Position numbers and translations under genes: made by a program. DNA of 64,000 bases. It comes from Urechis unicinctus. Its lineage: Eukaryota > Annelida > Polychaeta > Xenopneusta > Urechidae. Under the pieces are notes generated by a model. The model was not told the DNA's origin, made no database searches, and saw only the letters and a program-made list of their open reading frames with translations. Location of the stretch: the NCBI GenBank assembly GCA_034190875.2, contig CM067358.1, positions 50,202,343 through 50,266,342 of the forward strand, read 5' to 3'. Positions 27,367-40,431 of the stretch are shown here, piece by piece (position 1 is the first letter of the stretch; every line of letters begins with the position of its first letter).

Positions 27367-28668
27367 CAAACAGAACGTTAGTAGCAAACCGTAACTCCAC
27401 CAGCACAGTGGATTGTTGTAGAAATGTTCCCTTCGGATTATGATGAACGGTTTCGATTCCCAAGGGGTTTGCAACAGATATTACCATGTTTAAATAAGTC
27501 GGAATCGTGCAAAGCACACTAACGTCGGGATTTGCTCATCATTAGCTTTCCATCACACGAGCGATTTAAATCCCAAGAGTTTCAACCAGCTTGATGCAGT
27601 TGCCAAATACAATACAAATCGGAACATTGGAATTGCTGGGGTAACTTCACGGATTTACAGGGTTTTTTCGCTGTGCTTACACTGAACTCTACGTTGCTTA
27701 AACGAGTATAATTTTTGGTATACCAGAAGATGGGAACATTTATACTACGATGAAAAACAATGCTGCTAATACAAGCGGGTTTGGGGCTTGTTGGTAAAGA
27801 AATAAGCTATTGAGGCAGACATCTTGCTTAGACGCAGTTTAAATAAATGTAATAGACCAATCACCATGAGCAAGCAATATTCGGTCGTTTCGATAGACCC
27901 CTATAATAATCGCACTCATGTCTCCGATGCTTGCCGTAAACCATCAACTCTGTCATCTTCTCATTCAATGTGATCATTTTTTTTGCCTTCCAAACACTTA
28001 TTTCCAAGGAGTACATAACCTTCTTTGTTTGCTATGAGCACAAGACTTTAAAAGTAGCATTTACGTAGCTGTCATCCGCGTAGTAATGCCTCTGCAGACC
28101 GTGATTCTGCCTAATCAGGGATAAGGGTGTCGTGTAACACAATCAACAGAGGGTCTAGTCAAAGCTCAGCGGGACTTCAATCACCAAAAGACGTGAGGCA
28201 TTACCGTTACCATCTACGCAAACGGTCTCGGTACGATTGCATATGTATGATCCAGTCCAATCTAAGGCCAGACGGTCGACAGCAAAACTTCTTAGTCGAT
28301 TGACTGAGTTGCATTTAACCGTGTAAAGCGTAGATGGCTCTCAAATCCTTGCGGCGAATCCTGATTGCTCTTCTTGTAATTCACATTCGCTGAACATCTA
28401 CTTCTGTCTATCTCCCTCTATCTCTACCTCTCTTGGCAACATCCATATGAAGTTCGTTAAATATTTCTTTATATAAGCAGCTGATCAATGTATACTTGAT
28501 CTAATGCAAGGGGAATATATTTGAACACAAGGAAGACTGCATAGAACAAACCTAGCCCACCGTATAGCGTTATTGGCAATAAATCGTCATTGTGTTGATA
28601 TTGGGTAAGCTCCCCGATATTCACAGCATCCTACTGCTCACCAATACAAATTGTTCGCTACTGGTGAA

Positions 28669-28869
28669 ATGAATGCCAAATCATTTTGCTTTATCATTTT
28701 CTACATTGATTTTCTGTTGACATTGAACATTGTTATTCATGGACAAACTAATCCTATATCATCTGTGCAAATATGTACAATGCGGATGATGGACGGCACT
28801 CAGACCCATCCTTCATCATGTTGGAGCCTTCATCCAAAGCGATTATATCGCACATCAAAACGACCATAA
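28669..28869 (+). pseudogene. Signal-peptide-like small frame, copy 2
   Basis: Sixty-six codons from ATG, with a lysine after the start (MNAKSFCFIIFYIDFLL) and then VQICTMRMMDGTQTHPSSCW. It looks like a short secreted peptide with two cysteines. Compared with the copy at 47,446, the hydrophobic part is shifted by one base and brought back into frame by a second indel. The last 100 bases (28,759-28,858) differ from 47,545-47,644 at one position only, far less than the flanks. No known family. The two cysteines and the signal-like start are suggestive, but expression is unproven. Confidence 0.35.
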
Positions 28870-29140
28870 ATACCGCAAATAATTGTTGACAAGGTTGGTA
28901 TGTCTACGCATTGGACTTTGAGTGGCACAGATGATTGATCTGAACTGTGCAATATGTATTGGTATGATATCAGCGTTTTGCTTTGCACTACTCTGAATAA
29001 TGATATACAAACAAACGTTGATCATTATTGAGTTATTCACAGACATTTACATCCACATTGCTGCTCAGTAAGGTCATGGTCCAGTGTTTGTTCATTCATA
29101 CGTGCTTTTTGGGAGTAAAGAAGGTTTTTACATTATTGCC

Positions 29141-29275
29141 ATGCCAGAACCACATTTGATTCGCATGGTTACTTTTGTTGTTTTACTTTTTTGTGCATCT
29201 GATACTTTGGGTTATCGGATAAACTTTGCCCATCTCAATCTAGGAGAATGCAAATATTCTTCAAACTACAATTAA
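29141..29275 (+). pseudogene. Second hydrophobic-start frame
   Basis: Forty-four codons from ATG. A hydrophobic stretch (MVTFVVLLFCASDTLG) is followed by YRINFAHLNLGECKYSS, again like a signal peptide with a short tail. Unit C keeps the tail in the same frame through the same stop (47,859-47,948, GASDTLGY then AHLNLGEYKYSS) but has lost the start. Upstream DNA resembles module W. Product unknown; a relic is more likely than a gene. Confidence 0.25.
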
Positions 29276-29900
29276 TTGTGGCCAACATAGTGCAACTCGA
29301 GCCACGAGATGATCAATGTGAACTGAATGATTCGGAACGAGAGGCTAATGCTGATGCTACGGCCTTATCACATTTCTCCGACTGAATAACATTTTGTTCG
29401 ATTTGGCAGAGACAACATTAGTCGTGGCAGATTGAGTAGCCCGTGTTACACTTCATCAAGATAGTATGAAACAAACACTGTGATCCGGACAATGCGTGCA
29501 ATAGAATTCAGATGCAGCGTGCTCGGTCTTTGCTTTACAAATAACAACCACAATCAGCTGCTTCAGAAGAGCTAACCACGGCGGAGACAACGGCGTAATG
29601 CATTATGAAGATTGTACTCTTACTTTAAAGCGCACCAACCGCATGCCCTCTGTAAAATGGCTAATAGGTTTTTTTTCCATTTATGATGTAACTGCGATTT
29701 CTCCGAAATCGTATCTGCATTGATGATTTAAAATATGTTGTTCTGAATGTAGTAAGACACCGAAGCCGACTGTCATATAAGGTTTTAATTACTTAGCTCC
29801 GGCCTATGCCGCAGTTCGTAACACGCGCAAAACAAGTTTCGCCTACAACCATTAGCAAGCTGTGAGATCTAAGATGCAGCAACGCACGTCCCTTGCAATG

Positions 29901-31890
29901 ACTTTATTAAACTCATTGCATTACGATACTTATTCAACCTGTGTAACTGGTTTTCTGCATGCAGTATATTCAGCTCTACTTATCAGTAACAAATACGAAG
30001 CAAATTGATTTGATCATTTTGCGTATATTTATCTTTTGAATTCTATCGAAAATCCCCGATTTTACGGAATGAAATGACTAATACGTAATTATATTTAGCT
30101 TCTAGTGTGACGGCAATTACATCAGTGGGAGAAAGCGATACATATTAGTAAACATACTTCTTCGCATTGACCTAAAAGCATATTATTAAAATCAATAAAG
30201 CTAAAGGCTCATCCAGTCAAATGTCACCATGTACCATGGGCTATAGACGCCAATGAGCCACGTTACTACTCGGCACGTTACAATCGTCAACCAGAGCATA
30301 CAGTATTATCAATGATGCACCTGTTTATAAAGCTATCATTTCTATGTTTTGTGTAATATGAGGCTAAGGAATGATGGTCAAGGAAATAAGCTATTGTTTA
30401 CACATAATTCGAATAAATATAAGACCATGTGGTCAATGTGATGGGCCCCCACAATATCAGGCTCTAAGCGTGTTTGGAATACGGAGTAATTATTCTCATC
30501 AATGTAGGATCAATTTCATTTAACAGCAGGGTGTCTTTGCACTACATCACAATCTAAAGAATCGCGTGATGCTAGATTTAGCCCTTTAGCGATGTTTTAT
30601 TGTGTTCTATATAGGGAAGCTAGCACAATTTGCTCCTTTGGTTCCTAACAATTGACTATTTAGTAGAAAGCATCTCGATCCTATTGGAACTATATGTCGA
30701 TGAATACACCATATATTATGCCACAGATGATAAAAATGACTAATCATGGGATGCATTATGCAGTAGGGTCACTTTGCCAACTTAGAGATGATTGTAATTT
30801 CGTGAAGCCACAGTTGATATAAATTAAATATGCTTCTAGATTGCGCAAAAGTGTACATCAGGAATGACTTGTTCACTTTACTATTGACAATTAAATGCTT
30901 TCGAGCATGATACTAGTCAATCACAGTGAGCACTAATCTAAGTTTTGCATGAATGTTAACGCCTTATTATTGCCTCACTCCGATTTTATGCATTATGCCA
31001 TAACTGACTAGAAATTCGAGAATATGCATTGAATATTTTTGTGACACCGCTATCAGTTGGTCTTTCAGGCGATGTGATTCCCATGCGCTCAAGCCACAAT
31101 AGTAACGACAACAAACGGTTTGCATTGCACACTTCTACTAGTCAATACAGTAAACAATTATCTAACAATATTTCATCGGTATGCAGCAGGTATGCAGTTA
31201 AAGTTGAACCTGATAGATTGTCGGTGATACTAATTAGCAGCTATCATTTGAGATAACTCAATAGCGCATGGAATACAAAACACACCGATAAATGGCTTTC
31301 TAAAACGTTAGGTTGCAATATCCAATAATTGCTCAACATATGCACCTCAGTCTATCCGTCAACAATAAGTATCATATTTGCGACCACAACATCTATTGAT
31401 TAGTTGAGATAACAGTTAATTGGGTGATTGTCAACCGGAAGGTTCTGATTGTACTGAACAAAAACAGAAATCATATTGCAGACACGACTTATGCTGTGCA
31501 TGTAGCGCCGAAATCCTCAAGAGCACTGAATGTTGCTTATTGTGTATTGCAGTGTCATACATATCCGGAAATGCAATGGTCGTTTTATACTTAGACCTAT
31601 TCTCTATAAGACACAGTGCGTTATTGTTGGTGGGTGTTTTATCACAACGAGGCTCTTTTTACATAGACCTACAATAGGAAAAGCTATGCATATTACCGAA
31701 ATCACATGAAAGCAAAGATGTAACTTATGAAATGGATAACATATGCGTTTTAGTCAAAGAATGTGAACTCGCAAGAAACAGCAAGTTCATGCGCACAACC
31801 GTGTGCCTTTAAGTAATGTAGTCTATCATGTATGAACATTTTTTTTCCACAGACGAGTATCCATATTTCAGCCTCCCTATTTAATTACTT
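29901..31890. repeat. Array DNA, mostly missing from the C counterpart
   Basis: 30,095-30,230 matches 48,705-49,070. 30,530-31,250 is clearly similar to 59,080-59,600, including CACAATTTGC and TTGGTTCC blocks. 31,290-31,390 matches 9,340-9,470 and 61,880-61,980. Unit C lacks about 1.2 kb of this. A decayed module R is at 31,770-31,870. No gene: the 85-codon frame at 31,420 has no recognised features. Confidence 0.7.
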
Positions 31891-33600
31891 CAAAAGATTA
31901 TATTTTACAGGTTTAAACATTTTGTCATCGATAATTGCCTTGTGCTTTGATGGACGACAGTTGTGACATTTCAATTCCATGAGGATCACAACGAATATAC
32001 CGTGCATCTCCGCAAATTCCTTTTACACCCTGCCCTTGGGCGCAAACATTGTCTCTACCCGGGCTACAATAGGTTTACCTTGTACAATGTGAATTCAATA
32101 TTGCAAACGACATTGTCTTGAAATCGGTAAATCTTTGTCAGCACTGTTGTGCTGGCTACAATAAACTCTTAAGACACTTTTCTAGGGACGTCAACACGTT
32201 CTTCTATATCTGATAATTTGGGCAAGCACCTCATTATTTATTACCTGGCTGACTATCTGCGAGCTGGCTAGTAGATGACTTCTGGTCCATGACCGGTCAA
32301 ACAAAATCAACAATTATTTGTGACATGTTCCTCTCGCCTCCTATACACAACAGGTCGTCAGGGCGGATGGGCTGAGTTAGAGCATTACAATTGAGTCTGA
32401 CAGACAATTGTTTTGTGAATTATATGATATTATTGTTGGGATAATATTGCTTCCATAAGTTCCCATATGGCTTGTCAAATTGAATGAAAGTCTGTGTGGA
32501 CATAGTGGGCCACTACGTCAATTTCTTTCTTTATTTATGCTCTTATGTCATCTGTTTTACGATGGGCTTATTTGCACATCAGAATAATAACCAAATACCT
32601 GATAAATATGAATGATTGTGAATAACCGTCATTTGACACATGTCTAAGAGCTTGTAGATTTTAATGACATTGACCCTTACTCCACCATGGTAATAGCTTG
32701 CATCGGCCCATTTTATGTAAAGCTGCTCTGATTTGCAGAGTAAGAAATCATATTGGCTTAAGATTGTATCATTTGACTTTGGCAAAGTTTGTTCACCGTT
32801 AATCCTCAAAGCTACTAAACATTTGCGTCATGTTACAGCGCCACCGCTTACAAATCCAATGCCAATCAACACTACTGTTAGAGATAGGCTCGCAATTCAT
32901 TTAATAGTAACAAACGATTGGAAGCAAAGGTTGTTAAAACACAATAATGGAGCTATACGGGAGAACTTAATACAACCGATCCTTGTCACACTTTTTGCTG
33001 CTTGCTCCGAGGCATATATTCATTTCTAGGTAGCATTTATATAATTAAGCCATTTCATTGCTTTATGAGAATAGTAAGGTGAAAAATAAGCCACGTTAAA
33101 AACTTTACTCATTGCCCTATCATTAATCGTTGATCATTTTACCACTCTTTACACCGCATTTTATCGCGCCAAACTGTGCTCCCACATAAAGACCATTTGA
33201 TCCGATAAAGGTTAAGTATTAAGAACCTCAACGCAGACTAGATATTCACCCACTGCTGTTGGAGGCACTTTGTATACAATGCTCAATTAAAGACAGAAGT
33301 ATGGTTAAGCAAGTCACACATCTGGAGTCAGTTACAAACAGTACTCAACGCAGCTTGACAAACGTTAACCAAGCTGCACGCCCATTATCTCTAGAACATA
33401 TATTATGTCCTCACTATCTGGCCATTACCAGAGGTAGTGTCTAACGATCGCTGAGCTGCATGGTTGCCAAAAGTACAGTACAAAAGTCACGAATATTTAC
33501 AATACACCCAGCATGTTTTTACGGATCAACCCTGGTGTTCTACAGCATGTCACATAGATACGAAACACCAGGTCCTCTTAATGACATTGAGCAGGTTGTT
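31891..33600. repeat. Unit B, segment 5 (pairs with 49,535-51,435)
   Basis: Collinear with 49,535-51,435, starting with module S (TTTTGTCATCGATAATTGCC in both). Similarity is high throughout. The 98-codon frame at 32,733 is interrupted in the partner and shows no known features, so it is not called as a gene. Confidence 0.85.
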
Positions 33601-34537
33601 TGGAAGCATCGTTTTATATAAAACACGAAAGTAGCTTTCTGAACATGTCTTTTATATCTAAATGTCGTGTATCGTTACGGTGTGTGAAAATTGGGACAAA
33701 ACCATTTACAGGCGCGTATATATGGCATAGCGCAAGAGTTACCTTATTGTTAATTGAATATCGCTCATTTATGTTGTATTATTACCAAACGGTTGTCAGA
33801 ATAGTGTTAATCTGCCGTCATTCATTAAACACTACTTTTAACGAACTGGGCATTTTGCATTTTAATCAGGTCTGAAATCGCTTTGTCGACCACACATAAA
33901 TATCAATATGTTGTCGTTTAGGCTAACAAATGGTTAATATTAACTACATCACTGATGTGTGCATCTTGTCTTACCAAATCACAACTTGTCGATAGTGACC
34001 ACAGAAGACATGTATACTCACAAAGGCATTTTCTAAATCCAGTTATTGATAAATGATACAAGCTAATATTTCTCCTTAATATTCAGTACACGGTCTATGC
34101 GTAGATTTGACTAGAACTAAAAACACACCAACTGTATCGCTATCTCAACCACTCTTCCTATAGCTCTTCCTCGATCTCTCTTGCAGCATCAATGTGCACA
34201 TCGCTATAGGTGTGCCTTATATTTGCAGCTACTTATCAGGAGACGCTATCATATGCGAAACTATTTGTCCGCGAGGAGGATATGTCTTATCTATTCAGGC
34301 TCTGAGATGTAAAAGACATGCCTGGGAGTTTGAAGCTGTTCAATGAGGCAATTTTAACGCAATCAAGTGGCGGATTTATTACCCTAACTAAGCAAAAGAT
34401 GAATGGAACTATAAATTCAAAAAGACTTAACGATATGTCTGAAGATAATGATAGCTTTTTTCAGCAATTAGCTTTCAGATGAGACCAGTTATGATTCAAC
34501 TATTTATTGGGTGTATTTACGATAAATGGCTTGATAT

Positions 34538-34816
34538 ATGACTAAGCTGGATTTGGTGAACATTCAACATATAAATGTTCGAGCATATTGCACATCAACA
34601 TTCATTTTCTCCCAAGCACAAATGACAGCTACATACCCACACAAACTGTATTGCTATCTCAACCGCTCTACCTCCAACTCTCTTTCTCTTCACCTCGTCC
34701 TAAACCTCTTTTGCAGCATCAGTGTGCAACATCCACGGGTAATATCCATAAGCAGCGCAAAAAATATCCAAGTTAACTGTTTTGCATCTGGAGCTCAGTG
34801 CTATGCCCATGGTTGA
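34538..34816 (+). pseudogene. Module X frame, copy in unit B
   Basis: A 92-codon frame sharing LNRSTSNSLSLHL with the frames at 878, 51,848 and 53,265. It ends in a pyrimidine tract followed by TTTGCAGCATCAG, which is like an acceptor. No family is recognised; the pyrimidine bias of this strand favours open frames. Confidence 0.2.
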
Positions 34817-35118
34817 TTTCACGCAAAGGGTATATATAAGGACACTAATTGAACAAACTTGAATGGTGTGAAAGGTAATAGATAACCTTGTGTGACGTGC
34901 ACTCAATCCATGATTTTCTCACTCTTGCGTTGATTCAGATTAGACCACCCACAGCATCCTGTTCGCAGAATGCTGCTCTACCCAGCCAAATGTAAGTCAC
35001 TGCGGAATCAAGTGTAGAAAGAGTTTTCTTATTCATTTTCGATGTCGAATAGCTTTTGCTTGGCACTGCCATCGACAACGATTGTAAACAATACACATCT
35101 GCTTTTTGGGTTTTTCAG

Positions 35119-35255
35119 ACACTCAGCAAGGTTTTGGTTATGTTGAATCACTCAGGTCAAATGTTCGTTCATTCATGGGTTATGTCCGGGTGCACAGAAG
35201 GTGCGTGCTTCCCGAACTTTACAGCAGTATCTACATTTCATCAATTTCAGTTTAA
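35119..35255 (+). pseudogene. Module W, exon-like, best copy
   Basis: Directly after TTTTTCAG (35,111-35,118), a textbook 3' splice acceptor, a 44-codon frame opens: TQQGFGYVESLRSN, then RSFMGYVRVHRRCVLPELYS, then a stop at 35,253-35,255. The acceptor and the ACACTCAGCAAGG start are identical at 1,390 and 53,746. The copy at 53,746 is frame-shifted after ten codons but regains RSFMGYARVHRRCVLPEHYS; the copy at 1,390 has an early stop. Differences among the three are mostly amino-acid changing. It would be a terminal exon of an unknown gene, if it is an exon at all. Confidence 0.35.
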
Positions 35256-36455
35256 ACGGAAGAAACGTGTTAACCATCGTTTGAATCTTTGTTGGCCGAC
35301 GATGATTAATACAAAGCAAAAAATCTACGAACATTGCATTTCGTCCGTCAGATTACGCTGTAAGCAAGTTCTATACCACATTCAATGTAACTTATTTAAT
35401 TAGGTGACTTGAAGTAGCCGGACCATCAATTGTATCTGTCACACTGGGAATAATTATACAGCATGTTGGAACTATATCGAAGTTGCGTTGTATGTCTTTT
35501 GTGCCATTTTAAGGTGGTAGGGTTGATACTCATTTTTGGTTGTCCCAATTTACCGCTCTCAGTATAGAAAAATGCAGATGGCTTGTGAAATTCGATCAAT
35601 GGAGTTGAAAGGTGTATTTCCAGCCTTTTGTTAGTCACGCGAATGATTACACTTCATTAAGCAGCATCAACTTGGAAAGACCCCATCTGTCAGGGAAAGA
35701 CAGGTGTCGACCTTGTTACACCTGAGCAAGACCCTATAAAACAGCTGATGTGATCCGAACAATACTGTCGCCATAGAACTCCGTCTGTGGTAATTGTGCC
35801 AATAACAAACGCATTCAGCTGTTTCGGGAGAGTTTTGTCTGGGCACTCTTTGCAATTAATAACTCCCCCAATAACGGAAACAAAAGCGGTAGTGCGTAAT
35901 ATTTATTGTACCCTGCCTATATAGCGCACCCTCAGCCTCCAAACATTCGGCGGCAAAGGCCATTTGTGAAATATCTACACTATCATGTTTCATCGCCAGA
36001 TCCGGGCTGATTAGTTCACTATGTGTATGTTTCATTTGCAATGAATTGTTGGTTTATTCATATATCGTTTTCATATGAAATGTTTTGCTAGGTGTATTTA
36101 GTATGGGGTGTGTTTGGTACAGACAATAACTTAATAATGGTCACTTCGTATACCTGTCGTACTCGAACATAAATGTCACCCTTTTCTTAGTTTTGTGAAC
36201 GAAGAGCATCAATTGTGGTATTGAAAAGAATGCACACGTGACTTGCACTTGATCCTGGGTTTACTTCTCAACATTCAGCATCTACGGCATACTGACCTTT
36301 AAATGGACAGAGAGTATGGTGGAGCGACACCAACTGCAGCAGTAGATAAGATCTTAATTAAATCCTAGCTTCACCATAGTCGGTTCAAACATAGAGAGGG
36401 TTGAAGCCTGTAGGCAACAGAAGCTTTTGTATTGCAACTTTTACCGTGAATGTCG

Positions 36456-36947
36456 GCACTCTTTATGGTCGCTGAGATGAAGTCGAGACGCAAATTGAAT
36501 AGTTAGTGGAAAAAAGATGTTTATTTCTAAATGTGGGTGTACGGATTTCGCACCTCAAGTCCGAATATAAATTACAAAACTGTTACATGGAGTAACTCTG
36601 GTGACGTCCAGAGGCTACTACTGGAATTCCAAACGGCTTCGTGCCTTACAGAGTTGGTCCGTAGGACGGTGGCTATGTCGTTGCCCAAATACTGAATGTG
36701 AATTTAACTTTTGGGGCAGGAGTATTTATACAAATATGTGGCGTCAGCAAGTATGGAGGTACAAATACCTTTACCTTTATTTAAGATCAAACGGGCTGAT
36801 GTTAATTGTTATGGGGATTGATGGGTTTGTAATGTGTACGTCAAAGGGCTTTACTTGCTACAATGGGACTTTCTAATTTGGAAACTAACCCGTTCGGAAC
36901 ATTTACATCAGATATTAAGGTTAGGTATTTGAGAGATGGGGGGATAT
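36456..36947. other. B-specific insertion, about 490 bases
   Basis: Unit C runs straight from its match of 36,455 to its match of 36,948 (joined at about 54,822-54,835). The extra DNA is richer in G, includes a GC-rich start around 36,600-36,690 and holds a 91-codon tryptophan- and tyrosine-rich frame (36,601-36,876) with no recognised domain. ACCCGTTCGGA at 36,886 resembles ACCCGTTAGGA in the insertion at 5,776-6,620, so the two may be pieces of the same element. No terminal repeats found. Confidence 0.5.
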
Positions 36948-37406
36948 GACTCACACTCATAACGAGGATCGTGTTAAGGCTGATGTGGCAATATAACATT
37001 CAACAATAATGGTTCGTATTTCAATCATGGCATTGAAGACGTCAAAATGGACGATGTGCGAATACGTCATTGAACTTAAACGCGTCCGGGTCCGGTATTA
37101 CGGGCTTTCTGTTGTCCGTACTTAGAAATTCGGCTTTAATACGTTCAGCCCGCATACCTGCAGGACAAAGATTTTAATAATTGTATCCAACGATGCTTCT
37201 CATTGTCCAACATATCGGGCTACATACCCAACATGATATGAAATTATCAAATAAATTGACTACTTGATGTACAACGGCAGTAAAATCCTAGATGTATAAA
37301 GAAATTCACATTTGATTAAAATTAGATTGAAAAGGGTTTTCGGAATCAATGCTAACCCAACTAATAATTAGATATGTTATAATCTGGAGTTGCTCTATTG
37401 TACGCT
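36948..37406. other. Junction between units B and C
   Basis: 36,948-37,030 matches 54,822-54,900. From 37,031 to 37,406 I find no partner. 37,080-37,170 is rich in GC and CG dinucleotides. Module R and the start of S, expected here before the AGCACACGATGACGG start of unit C, are missing, so the junction was probably formed by deletion or insertion. Confidence 0.5.
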
Positions 37407-40198
37407 CACAGAGCACACGATGACGGTGATATTGACCACATTCACAACTTAGAGATAATGACTACCCTTATATTTAGCAGCAATTTGATATTACGTAGCC
37501 GTACACGTCAGCTGGCTTTACGGTCGTCTATAGAGGCATCTTGCGTCATGATCATATTTAGGGTTTCCGTCTTACCTAACGGCCAATCGACGGCTCTTGA
37601 CGTACCAAGCTCACACGCACGACGATCCTAATGTTGCCCTATGAGATGCATTGTATTGTTATAACGCAAGCATTATAGATTTCCAGGTCATATACCATGA
37701 TAATTTTCTATGCCGCTATAAGTGATGCCGTGGAGAGCATTAATTAATGTTGATATAGGAACTGAGTGGCCATGTTTTCATCCATGTTACCAATGTTACC
37801 GCTCTCTTACTCACTTCAATAGCTTATCCCTTGTAGTATTCAAGACATAGTGTTTTGATTGAATATGATATATCCTGAAGATTGGGGAACTGTGTTTGTG
37901 CGTGGGCGCGTGTGTGTGGGTGGGTGAGTGAGTGAGTGAGTGAGTGGGTGGGTAGGTGTGCGGGTGGGTGGGTGTATGGGTGGATGTGCAGCGATGGGTG
38001 CACTTCTATTCAGTTAAATATAATACGCATTGCGGTCCAGGGAAACACAATGGATCTGTAGAAAGAATTTGTAATTGTTCCAGTAGTGATTCAAAGGCAC
38101 TTGCACAGAGACCATTGAAAGTAAATTGCTTTGCCATTATGGAATTGTAGCTAGCAGGGCACAATATTAACAATCTCGGGAAGCGTTCCGGTGCGTCTCC
38201 TATATTTATTGCAACTACACATCGTTCTTAATTACTATCCCTGTTTTTGTGATATAACCTGCATGTTTTGAAGTGTAACCCTATCATAATTGCAGTTATA
38301 GCTTGCAGCAGGATATTATTACTTCAAGATATGTGTGATATCAAAGGTCACTGGCATTGACTGCAGCGAACGGTCGTCAAGTATCCCTTTTGATACTAGT
38401 TGGTACTAGAGAAAATATGTTCTCTTATTCCCTAGACATTGCATATAATTCGCAATTTTTAACTATTGCGATGCAGATAGTACTTGGCTGTAAAAATTAT
38501 AAAACTGAAAACCATCGGATTCCATTTTTTTCCTACGATAAATATTGCGCGTAAAAGGGCAATCAAGACACAACTAGGGAGCAGCAGTTTAAAATAAGAA
38601 ACACTGCTGTATTTTAAGTCCATTGTAAGTTACGAAACCCATACAGTATATCGTACCAATAGCGCCACGTACTACATAAACCGATGCGACTGTTAGACAT
38701 TTCATATCGAAATACGGCTAATGCTCTTCTCATACCATCACTGCACAGATACATGAACCAATGAGCCAACCCAGAATCTACACGCATATGAACAAGGATA
38801 AGCAATACATCAAGAGCAATACGTGCAAAGAAAATAGCTTTTATCGGAGGAATAAACGCTTGTCATCGTCTGATCATCATCTGCCGTCAAAATAATGGCC
38901 AGTAATATAATATAACCAACAGTCTGCGCATATATTTGGCCAACATTTGTGTAACAACATCGATGTCCTGCATACAGTAAATAGAGTCGTCTCTAAGCTC
39001 TACGAGCAAATAAATGATCCGATCACTTCCTTTTGACATCCTTGAACCGCCACGTGTGCCAATAGCCGCAATCGACATTATGCACGCCTACATAATATGA
39101 ACATGAGCACATTTGCATAGTAGATGACCACCAGATAGCATCCGTGTGGGTTTTGGCAAATATATAAATGCCATGGTTGTCATGATACTTCACCATGTCC
39201 AAGGTAATAAAAATAATAAATTATTTTCTATGGCGTAAATTCCACAAAAAGAGTGCTCTGAAATGCTAAGTGCTAGGTGCTTAGTGCAAATATTAGCCTC
39301 GATGTTACTACAATCCACAAACATATGTAAGCCATTCTGCCTATTACGTTATTATTCGCTTCAACATACATTGCTTGATTTCCCATAACCCGGTGTTATT
39401 CTCGGAATCGACTTTGTGATTGATAAGCTGGGTGTGGGCTACAATGCGCATTAGAATCTATATCCAAATGAGACAGTAACGAGTCAATACATCCTCGTTA
39501 TCGGTATATACTGAGTTAAATGGACCCATAAACCTTGGCTTCTGAAAGCATACCCATTATGTCAACTTAATTACGAAACCAAATGCCTCATGATGTTGCT
39601 ATTTACTATGGATTTTGGCCATACATAGTACCAACTCTGTTTATAAGACAAGTATCGCATTTTTCCAAACACCAGAGCAGACTGACTGAAATACATCACG
39701 CTGATAACCCTAAGGACATCACTGTTTACCCTGACAGTTATGGTTGACAAACGAGGGTGTCAATGTATTTATATGCGCTCCATAAAAGCATTCTTTAAAC
39801 ACATATAACAATCATATAGCACGAGACTGCAATACATCTGACTAGTCGCGAGCGATATTTGGCATCTGGTACGACCGGCTGTAGAATATGGGTGTCAAAC
39901 TACATCGCCACACTACATCATTGGTGGCACCGAACCTGAAGACGCTGGATCACAAGTCCCTTGTGCTTTAGGTGATTTCACCGACCTGACGACGGGCTGG
40001 TGTTTCACTTACCTGCATACTGACCGCATAGCTAGTCAAAAGGTGTTTTCTTAGAATAACTGTAAGCTTGTTGGCACTAGTGTCGCTGGAATCAGTGGAA
40101 TGCAATCATAATGAATATATAACAAAGAAGTGCTTGAGTAAATATCACTTCTTTATTTCCAGAATTACGTCGATGATTGTTGTGTCTGCAAGGCGTAA
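37407..40198. repeat. Unit C, segment 1 (pairs with 16,376-19,768)
   Basis: Counterpart of unit B segment 1. The (GT)n tract is replaced by a short mixed GT/GAGT tract, and most of the LINE fragment is lost. No gene. Confidence 0.9.
37893..37985 (+). repeat. GT/GAGT/GGGT tract with G-quadruplex motif
   Basis: TGTGTTTGTG, then GTGAGTGAG units, then GGGT units. 37,962-37,980 has four G3 runs with loops of 1, 1 and 5 bases, a canonical quadruplex pattern. It is the counterpart of 16,892-17,122. Confidence 0.85.
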
Positions 40199-40431
40199 AG
40201 AAGCATTTCACTACGAGCACAATGCATGGCCAACAATAGCATAAAGTTATTGCGTCCAACATTTAAAAAAACTCAGGCACTTTTTATATTCGTGTACTAT
40301 GCTGACGAGAGATGCAATTGCTTTGCTAGTGGACAAGTGAATTTGATCTTTCTTATCACATTGAATGCCGCTTTCAGTTGCATTTAGTATAAACATTGGT
40401 CCGAATCTCTATAACTCATCCTCTAGATATC
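40199..40431. other. Short C-only filler
   Basis: About 230 bases standing where unit B has 2.35 kb. No match found, no gene. Confidence 0.4.

Larger units (their letters stand above)
26641..29900. repeat. Unit B, segment 4 (pairs with 45,645-48,560)
   Basis: Collinear with 45,645-48,560. It holds modules R and S, a (CT)n/(CA)n tract, module X-like pyrimidine DNA (28,360-28,440), the signal-peptide-like module (28,669) and a second hydrophobic frame (29,141). A deletion in B at about 28,858 removes about 90 bases seen in C (47,645-47,736), and C lacks the DNA corresponding to about 28,980-29,190. Confidence 0.9.
33601..36455. repeat. Unit B, segment 6 (pairs with 51,436-54,835)
   Basis: 33,601-34,200 matches 51,436-51,935 and also 440-1,030. 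34,290-34,620 matches 51,940-52,270. 34,620-36,455 matches 53,320-54,825. Unit C has an extra kilobase (52,300-53,320) holding a second copy of the A0 region. Within this segment DNA related to 440-1,030 occurs twice in tandem, at 33,601 and at 34,600. Confidence 0.85.

Noticed and set aside
27096-27443. 115-codon serine- and leucine-rich frame, and a similar one at 45,903-46,262
   Set aside because: They lie on the pyrimidine microsatellite, where stop codons are rare; the composition is low-complexity.
36601-36876. 91-codon W- and Y-rich frame
   Set aside because: No domain, no partner in other units, and the element that carries it has no other coding signs; noted only as part of the insertion.
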